Assembly: GCA_050050615.1 (NCBI GenBank)
Contig: JASFTV010000116.1
Location: forward strand, 1-9,600
Direction of reading: 5' to 3'
Source: JASFTV01 sp050050615
Lineage (GTDB): Bacteria; Desulfobacterota; DSM-4660; Desulfatiglandales; HGW-15
Length of the DNA stretch: 9,600 bases
In this document: in pieces, positions 1 through 5,515 of the stretch
Position numbering within the stretch: position 1 is the first letter of the stretch
Layout: the number at the start of each line of letters is the position of its first letter
Translations under genes and position numbers: made by a program
Notes under the pieces: model-generated
Database searches by the model: none
Seen by the model: the letters and a program-made list of their open reading frames with translations, nothing else
Told to the model about the DNA's origin: nothing

Positions 1-214
1 ATATTTATATTAGACACAAATGGCATGTCAAGGACAATCTGAGAAAGACCATATTTGCCTCAAATATTCTCGTTTTTGAGGAAACAAAGCAGACTGAAAC
101 GCTTCTTCCATTGCGGCGAAATACGGGAGACTCATTTCTTGGAAGCTTGGGTTCAAGTGATTTTTTGTGTTAGAGTGGTATCAGTCCGGTGAAAAACCTG
201 GGACAGTGCTAATC

Positions 215-1030
215 ATGAAAGACTATTACAAAATACTCGGTCTATCCTCCGATGCGACAGAGGAGCAAATCCGCAAGGCTTATAGACGGTTAGCCCTAAA
301 ATACCATCCTGACCGGAACCCTGGCGACCCGCAAGCTGGGGAGAGGTTCACGGAGATCGCCGAAGCTTATGGCGTTCTCATAGATCCAGTCAAGCGGAGA
401 GAGTATGCTCGATGGCAAAGCGCTGGGCCCCAGGAGAGGATGGCCGGAGGCGGCTTCAGGTATTCTCAGGAAGAGATTTTCCAGGATCTTTTCAGGGATT
501 CCAGATTTAACCAAATCTTCCAGGAACTCTTGCGGGAGTTCCAAAGGGCTGGTATTCGCTCTGACCGGCGATTTCTTAATCAGGTCTTCTTTGGGGGTCG
601 GGGCTTCGTCTTTGGCGGAGTTTTTTTCTTCGGCCCCTTTCGCTCAGGCCGGATGAAAATGGGGGGGCCGCGGCAGCGTACCGGCGTAGAGGGCTATGCC
701 ACGCCTCAAACCAAGCCCCCGAAGGTTTTGAAATGGCTCGCGGAAAAGATCGGCGGTTATCTTTCAGGAGAGAAAAGCACGTTGCCTGATACGGTCCAGG
801 AGACTTCTGGCCGGGCCGAAGACCTTGTCTATCGTCTCACCGTCAGCCAAAAAGAGGCCAAGCGGGGCACCTGGGTGAAAATCGCCGTGAACCGTGGAGA
901 AGGGAAGGAGACGCTGAAGGTAAGGATCCCCCCCGACACAAAACCCGGTAGCCGCCTTCGCCTAAGAGGCAAAGGCATGGGGTGCGGCCAGGAGGAAGGC
1001 GATCTCTACCTCCTGATGGATCTTTCCTGA
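215..1030 (+). CDS. DnaJ-family co-chaperone, short form without zinc finger
   Basis: J-domain protein of 271 aa expected to stimulate the ATPase of a cytoplasmic DnaK and deliver clients to it. Residues 2-67 form a J-domain starting KDYYKILGL, with the HPD signature at 31-33. Next comes a poorly conserved Q/E/F/R-rich stretch and a short Gly/Phe-rich patch (about 127-142, GGRGFVFGG). Residues 202-271 match the last DnaJ C-terminal domain (EDLVYRLTVS, then the IPPDTKPGSRLRLRGKG block). There is no CxxCxGxG zinc finger and no room for two full C-terminal domains, so it is shorter than DnaJ or CbpA (about 300-380 aa). I chose the ATG at 215 because the J-domain begins there. A GTG at 167 would add 16 unconserved residues and has no ribosome site; the site for 215 is also weak (GGGA at 200-203). 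A 7-G run at 661-667 keeps frame. The gene stands alone and converges on the transporter operon. Confidence 0.9.
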   Translation: MKDYYKILGLSSDATEEQIRKAYRRLALKYHPDRNPGDPQAGERFTEIAEAYGVLIDPVKRREYARWQSAGPQERMAGGGFRYSQEEIFQDLFRDSRFNQIFQELLREFQRAGIRSDRRFLNQVFFGGRGFVFGGVFFFGPFRSGRMKMGGPRQRTGVEGYATPQTKPPKVLKWLAEKIGGYLSGEKSTLPDTVQETSGRAEDLVYRLTVSQKEAKRGTWVKIAVNRGEGKETLKVRIPPDTKPGSRLRLRGKGMGCGQEEGDLYLLMDLS

Positions 1031-1050
1031 AGGCCCGAAAAAACCCCCCG

Positions 1051-1090
1051 AAAAAAAGAGGGATTAAATATCTTAACATTCAATCCCTCT
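1051..1090 (-). terminator. Intrinsic terminator of the transporter operon
   Basis: A perfect 9-bp inverted repeat (1057-1065 AGAGGGATT and 1082-1090 AATCCCTCT) encloses a 16-nt A/T-rich loop. Read on the minus strand, the stem is followed immediately by a run of seven T (1051-1057 are A on the plus strand), as expected for Rho-independent termination just past the binding-protein stop at 1118. On the plus strand the hairpin is followed only by CCTTGTTTCT, so it would be a weaker terminator for the convergent dnaJ-like gene, although it lies well placed to serve both. Confidence 0.8.
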
Positions 1091-1117
1091 CCTTGTTTCT
1101 AGCTCCCAGAGCCCGCT

Positions 1118-2071
1118 TTATTGCGTGATCAGCCCGTGTTCAATCAGATATTCGCGGGCAACCTCTGCCGGTTCCTTCTTGTCGATGTCCACCTTCGCAT
1201 TGAGAGCCTGCCATGCTCTCTGGCATTCCGACACGATCTCGGGTGAGGCGGATTTGCCTCCTCCCGGAAAGGTCGCCACCAAATGGTACAGAATATCTTG
1301 AATTTCTGGATACTTATCCAGCACTTCTTCACGGACGTAAGGGGTCAGGTCATAGGGAGGAAAGAAGGACTTATCATCTGCGAACACGTGCCAGCCGTAT
1401 TTGGCGATGGAAGCATCGGTACCGAAGACCATGGCTATGTCAGCTTTGTGTTCTTTCAAACCGATCAGCGAGGCCCCCGGCGTCCCGGTTTTGATGTCAG
1501 CCTTGGCAACCTTGAAGTTGTAAAACTTCTCCAGGGCAGGAAGACCGTCCGGTCGTGTAGAGAATTCAAAATCAACGAAGGTGGTGATTTTACCCCCCTT
1601 GTCCCGGTAAAGCGCGGCCAATTCTGAAAGTGTTTTTGCGTTATTCTTTTTGGCAAATTCAGGCCAACATGCCAGAGCATAAGTGTTGTTGTTCCACATG
1701 GGAGCGGACCAGACGAAATTATTGGCTTTCTCTTTCTTTTTCGTAATCTCGTAGAGGGTAGTATTATCAGTTCCCGGCTTGTACTCGCGTTTAAGATGGA
1801 CCATCCACGCAGTTCCCGTGTAGTCAGCGCAAATGTCGATGTCGCCCGATTCCATTCCCGCTCTGAGTGCCATGGATGTCAGATCCGACTTCAAGTCCAC
1901 CTTGAAGCCCCGAGCTTCTAGGATTTGCTTCATCAGTTGGCCGACAAGATACTGCTCAGTGAAGTTTTTGTTTCCGACGGTTACTTTTTTTTCGATCGCC
2001 TGCGCATTTAATGTCCCCATGAACATGAATGCAAGCATCAAGACGCCGGAGATGATGATTATTTTTCGCAT
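1118..2071 (-). CDS. Periplasmic glycine betaine/choline-type ABC substrate-binding protein (OpuC/OsmX family)
   Basis: Binding protein of 317 aa for a quaternary-amine importer (OpuBC/OpuCC/OsmX/YehZ family, OpuAC fold). It has a signal peptide: a basic start MRK, a hydrophobic core at about 4-19, and a likely AQA cleavage site after residue 25. No lipobox cysteine is seen, so it is probably a soluble periplasmic protein. Family blocks visible in order are NFTEQ (36-40), DYTGTAW (83-89), NNNTYALA (127-134), a conserved DG motif (175-176), TDA (218-220) and FFPPYDLTPYV (236-246). The aromatic residues in these blocks are of the kind that form the cation-pi cage around a trimethylammonium head; assigning exact cage residues is inference. 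The start is decided by a strong ribosome site, AAAGGAGG (plus-strand 2079-2086), 7 nt upstream. It is the last gene of the operon, 198 bp after its permease, and may have its own promoter. Ligand choice (betaine, choline, carnitine, proline betaine) cannot be read. Confidence 0.92.
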   Translation of the reverse strand: MRKIIIISGVLMLAFMFMGTLNAQAIEKKVTVGNKNFTEQYLVGQLMKQILEARGFKVDLKSDLTSMALRAGMESGDIDICADYTGTAWMVHLKREYKPGTDNTTLYEITKKKEKANNFVWSAPMWNNNTYALACWPEFAKKNNAKTLSELAALYRDKGGKITTFVDFEFSTRPDGLPALEKFYNFKVAKADIKTGTPGASLIGLKEHKADIAMVFGTDASIAKYGWHVFADDKSFFPPYDLTPYVREEVLDKYPEIQDILYHLVATFPGGGKSASPEIVSECQRAWQALNAKVDIDKKEPAEVAREYLIEHGLITQ

Positions 2072-2103
2072 CTTTCTGCCTCCTTTTGTCTTTGGGGTTG
2101 ACG

Positions 2104-2131
2104 TTTCTACTTAGTGCTTGTGGATTGACAA
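2104..2131 (-). promoter_or_regulatory. Candidate sigma-70-type promoter for the binding-protein gene
   Basis: On the minus strand TTGTCA (plus 2126-2131, 5/6 to TTGACA) is followed after 16 bp by TAGAAA (plus 2104-2109, 4/6 to TATAAT). Transcription would start near 2097, leaving a leader of about 26 nt that carries the strong ribosome site at 2079-2086. An extra promoter here would let the cell make binding protein in excess over the membrane components, which is common for periplasmic ABC systems. The hexamers are imperfect, so this remains a prediction. Confidence 0.4.
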
Positions 2132-2184
2132 ACACGGCGGTCCGGCCACCGCGATTAGCAAACATTACTCGCCAAGCACTAAGT
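2109..2184. repeat. Perfect 12-bp inverted repeat with 52-bp spacer, between permease and binding-protein genes
   Basis: The arms are 2109-2120 (ACTTAGTGCTTG) and 2173-2184 (CAAGCACTAAGT), a perfect reverse complement. The spacer carries its own small GC-rich hairpin (2137-2141 GCGGT with 2148-2152 ACCGC). In RNA this would be a long stem with an inner hairpin; there is no T-run on the minus-strand exit, so it is not a standard terminator. In DNA the arm centres are 64 bp apart, about six helical turns. One arm fills the spacer of the predicted promoter and touches its -10, so paired operator sites are also possible. Which is right cannot be decided from one sequence. Confidence 0.6.
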
Positions 2185-2269
2185 CCTGCGTAGTTTATCT
2201 TTTAGTTTCTTCAGTATCGAGGGACTCACTTTATGCGCCTGCATTTTCGAACTAAATATATCACCTCCT

Positions 2270-2998
2270 TTAAGCGGTTTCGGTCTCGATCTTGAGACCC
2301 CGCGGCGTTATCCATCCTTCAGCAAGTTCTAGAATAAATCCCAGTGTGATGGCCATTGCCGCGGTAGGGGCTGCCCCCTGAAGGATGATAAGGGACTCTC
2401 TGGCGAAAACCCCTGTCAGCGTGATTTTTCCCAGTCCAGTACCGCCCACAAGCACAGCCAGCTCCGCAGTGCCCACCGTGATAACCGTGGAGATTCTGAT
2501 CCCTGCCATGATCACGGGTCGTGCTAGAGGCAGCTCCACTTTCCGAGCGATTTGGATTCGGTTCATTCCCATGCCCCGGGCAGCTTCGATGATTGCAGGA
2601 TCAATCTTCTTAATACTCGTATAGGAGTTGCGTAAGATGGGAAGCAGCCCGTAGATGACCAATGCTACAACGGCGGACTGAAGACCAAAACCCAGAAGGG
2701 GGGCCATAATGGCAATGACCGCCAGGCTGGGTATGGTTTGCCCCACGTTTGCTCCGCCAATGACTGGAAGCGCGAATTTTTCAAGCCCGGGACGGGTGAC
2801 CAGAATGCCTAAAGGGACCCCGATAAGCGTGGCAATGATTACCGCCATGAAGACCATTTTGAAATGAGCGGATGCACAATATAGCAGTTCGCTGTAAGCA
2901 AAAACGGTGTAAATGCCAATTTTTTCGAGATTTGTAATCCAAATGGTCGCAATGATAAGAACGGCTAATAGGGTCACCAGAATAATCTGTTGTCTCAT
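2270..2998 (-). CDS. Quaternary-amine ABC transporter permease (OpuCB/OpuCD family)
   Basis: Inner-membrane permease of 242 aa (BPD_transp_1 family) of a betaine/choline-type importer. An N-terminal hydrophobic helix (about 4-21) and several further membrane helices (about 46-67, 88-103, 107-120, 170-186 and 205-224) are visible. The cytoplasmic coupling loop that docks on the ATPase is clear at 138-166 (EAARGMGMNRIQ... then LPLARPVIMAG). The C-terminus ELAEGWITPRGLK (224-236) closely resembles the end of the other permease in this operon, as expected for paralogous halves of a heterodimeric channel. The start overlaps the ATPase stop as ATGA (2995-2998), pointing to translational coupling; its own ribosome site is weak. 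The stop is followed directly by AGGAGGTGATAT, an orphan ribosome-site-like sequence discussed under findings. Confidence 0.9.
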   Translation of the reverse strand: MRQQIILVTLLAVLIIATIWITNLEKIGIYTVFAYSELLYCASAHFKMVFMAVIIATLIGVPLGILVTRPGLEKFALPVIGGANVGQTIPSLAVIAIMAPLLGFGLQSAVVALVIYGLLPILRNSYTSIKKIDPAIIEAARGMGMNRIQIARKVELPLARPVIMAGIRISTVITVGTAELAVLVGGTGLGKITLTGVFARESLIILQGAAPTAAMAITLGFILELAEGWITPRGLKIETETA

Positions 2999-4107
2999 GG
3001 AGATTCTTTCTTTTCAGCTGCTTCTTTCAGCGCTTCTTGGATAACCTCAAAGTTCAACAATCCCTCTAACTTGTTATTGCGATCGACCACAGCCAGTACG
3101 TTGAGCCCGCTGGTCAGCATAAGAGAAAGCGCCTCGTTGAGAACCGCGTTCCTCGTGCAGGTGATTGTCGAGGCCTTCATCACATCCTTTGCAACGGTTG
3201 CCTTTTCTAAATCCGAGATGAAAATCCAGCCCAAAAACGTCCCGTCACTGTCAATTACAGGCAGCCAATCCGTTTCTTCCCGCTCCATCAGCGCTTGTAT
3301 CGCCCCTACCTTGTCCTCCGGGCTTGCTGTTGGCGGGGATGCACGCATGACCTCCTTGGTGCGAATCAACTGCAAACCTTTCAGAGCCCTGTCAGCGCCT
3401 ACGAAACCGGCAACAAATTCGTCTTTTGGCCTATAAAGGAGATCAGCTGGCGGCGCGTATTGAACGAGCTGCCCTTCCTTCATCAAGGCGATTTTATCGC
3501 CCATCTTGATAGCCTCATAGATGTCATGGGTTACAAATATAATCGTTTTTTGAATCTCTTGTTGGATCTTCAGGAACTCGTTCTGCAAATCCACACGGGT
3601 TATGGGATCTATTGCGCCAAAAGGCTCGTCCATGAGTAAGATCGGTGGGTCGGCTCCCAGGGCTCGTGCGACTCCCACGCGCTGGCGCTGTCCGCCGGAA
3701 AGCTCGCGGGGATATCTGTCAACAAATTCGGCTTCGAGTCTCAAGAGCTCCAGAAGCTCCTTGGCCCTCTGTCGCCGCTTCGCTTTTGGCCAGCCTTTCA
3801 GGGCGGGAACGGTGCCGATATTTTCGCCCACACTCATGTGCGGGAAAAGTCCAATATCCTGAATGGCATAGCCGATATTTCTTCTGAGCTCATCTTCATC
3901 CAGTTCAGTATTTCTTACCCCATCTATGTATATCTCTCCACCGGTAGCAGGGATCAATCGGTTAATCATTTTCATGGTGGTGGTCTTTCCACACCCGGAA
4001 GGGCCTAAGAGTACGCATAACTCACCTTTTTCAACCTCAAAGCTGACTTTCTTGACTGCTTGCGTTCCATCCAGGTAGGTCTTGGTGACATTTTCCAGTT
4101 GGATCAT
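2995..4107 (-). CDS. Quaternary-amine ABC transporter ATP-binding protein with tandem CBS domains (OpuCA/ProV family)
   Basis: Cytoplasmic ATPase of 370 aa that powers the importer. Its nucleotide-binding domain is intact: Walker A GPSGCGKTT (35-43), Q-loop Q83, signature LSGGQ (136-140), Walker B ILLMDEP (156-162) and switch His194. Two CBS modules follow at about 252-305 and 308-360. In relatives such as OpuA and OpuC these domains tune transport to ionic strength or to cyclic di-AMP; the same role here is inferred from family, not shown. The GAIDPITR block after Walker B is typical of betaine/choline ATPases. It lies 6 bp after the first permease gene and overlaps the next by 4 bp, so the three genes form one translational unit. 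The length is normal for the CBS-containing members and nothing is missing. Confidence 0.95.
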   Translation of the reverse strand: MIQLENVTKTYLDGTQAVKKVSFEVEKGELCVLLGPSGCGKTTTMKMINRLIPATGGEIYIDGVRNTELDEDELRRNIGYAIQDIGLFPHMSVGENIGTVPALKGWPKAKRRQRAKELLELLRLEAEFVDRYPRELSGGQRQRVGVARALGADPPILLMDEPFGAIDPITRVDLQNEFLKIQQEIQKTIIFVTHDIYEAIKMGDKIALMKEGQLVQYAPPADLLYRPKDEFVAGFVGADRALKGLQLIRTKEVMRASPPTASPEDKVGAIQALMEREETDWLPVIDSDGTFLGWIFISDLEKATVAKDVMKASTITCTRNAVLNEALSLMLTSGLNVLAVVDRNNKLEGLLNFEVIQEALKEAAEKKESP

Positions 4108-4113
4108 TCTTGA

Positions 4114-4776
4114 TTATCCTTTCAAACCCTTTGGCGTAATCCATCTCTCCAAAAAGCTCATCAGACCATCAACGACCAGGGCCAGGACAGAGACAGATAC
4201 GCCTCCAATGATGATTAGATCCATGCGAGCGTTTCGTAAGCCCCTAAATATGGGTACGCCCAGCCCCCCAGCACCTATTAGAGCGGCTATTGCTGCGATA
4301 CCAATGATAAGCACCATGGCATTCCTCAATCCAGCCATGATAACAGGCACCGCAAGGGGTAACTTAATCCTAAAAAGCAGCTGCCTTGCACTCATCCCCA
4401 TTCCCCTGCCAGCTTCAATCATCACGGGATCAACATCTCGGATAGCGATATAGGTATTTCGAAGTATCGGTAACTGGCCGTAAACAATCAGAGTAATGAC
4501 AGCAGGAAGAAAACCAATAGCGCTCAGCCCAAGACTGCTCAGAAAGAGCATGAGTAGCCCGAAAAGCGCAAGACTGGGAACTGTCATCATGATTTCTGCA
4601 AAATAAAGTACCGCATCCGCCAGCTGCTCCCTGCCTCTTCCTGTGATATAGATCCCCACCGTTACCCCAAGGATAACCCCTATGACGATAGCAACGAGAC
4701 TGATCCACAGGTGATCAACGACCCATTTCCCCAACATTTCGGGATGTCGAATGACGAACTGATAAGCTTCAATCAT
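4114..4776 (-). CDS. Quaternary-amine ABC transporter permease (OpuCB/OpuCD family)
   Basis: First gene of the importer operon: a 220-aa inner-membrane permease. Hydrophobic helices are visible at about 23-44, 54-82, 87-103, 143-168 and 186-206. The coupling loop for the ATPase is at 121-149 (EAGRGMGMSARQ... LPLAVPVIMAG). The end (LERWITPKGLKG, 209-220) and the PILRN block (103-107) match the second permease in the operon, indicating an old duplication. It lacks the extra N-terminal hydrophobic segment of its partner. The ATG at 4776 is preceded by AGAGGA (plus 4786-4791) at 9 nt. A promoter candidate lies about 110 bp upstream. No substrate-binding domain is fused to it; the operon supplies a separate binding protein. 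Confidence 0.92.
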   Translation of the reverse strand: MIEAYQFVIRHPEMLGKWVVDHLWISLVAIVIGVILGVTVGIYITGRGREQLADAVLYFAEIMMTVPSLALFGLLMLFLSSLGLSAIGFLPAVITLIVYGQLPILRNTYIAIRDVDPVMIEAGRGMGMSARQLLFRIKLPLAVPVIMAGLRNAMVLIIGIAAIAALIGAGGLGVPIFRGLRNARMDLIIIGGVSVSVLALVVDGLMSFLERWITPKGLKG

Positions 4777-5515
4777 CGAGCCTTATCCTCTAAAATAACG
4801 GAACCCTTTGACTTGGTGCACGGCGCCATCCCTTCTTCAAAATCGGAATCAAGGAAAACCGTATATTGTTCTTACTAATATATTTTCTACAAAAAGGAGG
4901 GATTCGGTGTCAAGATGTTCTTGTTCCCTCTGAGGTGCGTTGCCAAGAGAGGCCTCAACTTCGAATTGGAAAATACCCGGAGATTCAGCAGTAAGGCGAA
5001 CCAGGAGCAAAACATGTTTCTACTGTACTGTAACACAAATAACTTATCCAAATGACAATGACGACCGGGGGGCTGTCGGGGTTGGTCTCTCAGATCCGCA
5101 ACTCAAATTTGCAAGGGATTCCTCCGTGGTGACTGGCAAAATTTGGTGCCCTTCAAGTTTACCCAGGGCGGTGGGCAGGTCGAACGGCCGTTAAAAGGGC
5201 CCAGTACGAATTTTGGTTGCGGCTTGCAGGAGAACATCCCCCGACGGCCCTCAGTGGCATGAATGCCCCCTTCTCATAGGGACATATTAAGGGTATTTCT
5301 GGGACAGGATACTGGCTGCATCTTTCCGATTTGACAGAAATGCTTTCCTTATGCGCAGCGCCTTATCAGGTGAGTTCTTATAAGCTTGAAGTTTGCTGGG
5401 GTGGGAAATGATCGGCACCGGTGATTGGGAAGGGCGGATGGAAGGTCGCCCAAGCTTACAACGGTTCGGAATTGACGTGGAATGGCCCGAGCTGATCGAT
5501 GAAATGCAGCAAGGA
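4777..5515. other. 739-bp spacer without a convincing gene
   Basis: This gap separates the corrinoid methyltransferase operon from the transporter operon, both on the minus strand. No open frame here resembles a protein family, and the longer ones lack a matching ribosome site. Visible items are: a promoter candidate for the transporter (4884-4913); short palindromes AACGGCCGTT (5183-5192), GGGCCC (5197-5202) and CACCGGTG (5416-5423); a 5-bp GC stem (5432-5436 with 5447-5451); and competing short stems at 4927-4957. No strong terminator for the upstream operon is seen: no GC-rich stem is followed by a minus-strand T-run. The DNA may be mainly long untranslated leader or decayed sequence. An RNA element is possible but unproven. 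Confidence 0.5.
4884..4913 (-). promoter_or_regulatory. Candidate promoter of the transporter operon
   Basis: On the minus strand a perfect TTGACA (plus 4908-4913) is followed after 18 bp by TAGAAA (plus 4884-4889) in an A/T-rich stretch running into ATATATTAG. Initiation near 4877 would give a leader of about 100 nt before the first permease. The same -10 variant, preceded by G (GTAGAAA), is used in the promoter predicted before the binding-protein gene, which gives mild mutual support. Confidence 0.45.

Noticed and set aside
58..81. 7-bp hairpin CCTCAAA/TTTGAGG in the left edge region
   Set aside because: It has a short A/T-rich stem and no T-run on either exit, so it is not a credible terminator; no gene end is visible next to it.
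205..212. AGTGCTAA as a CIRCE (HrcA) operator before the dnaJ-like gene
   Set aside because: Only the right half matches; TTAGCACTC at a 9-bp spacing is absent.
2253..2269. Plus-strand TATATCACCTCCTT as a remnant of a 16S rRNA 3' end
   Set aside because: Only the anti-Shine-Dalgarno-like segment matches; the flanking bases do not resemble rRNA. Read on the minus strand it is simply a ribosome-site-like sequence.
5104..5145. Near-inverted repeat CAAATTTGC ... GCAAAATTTG in the spacer
   Set aside because: It is imperfect (one inserted A) and simple in composition; it is likely chance in A/T-rich DNA.
4940..5194. 84-codon plus-strand open frame in the spacer
   Set aside because: It opens with TTG, has no ribosome site at a usable distance, and its composition is not protein-like.
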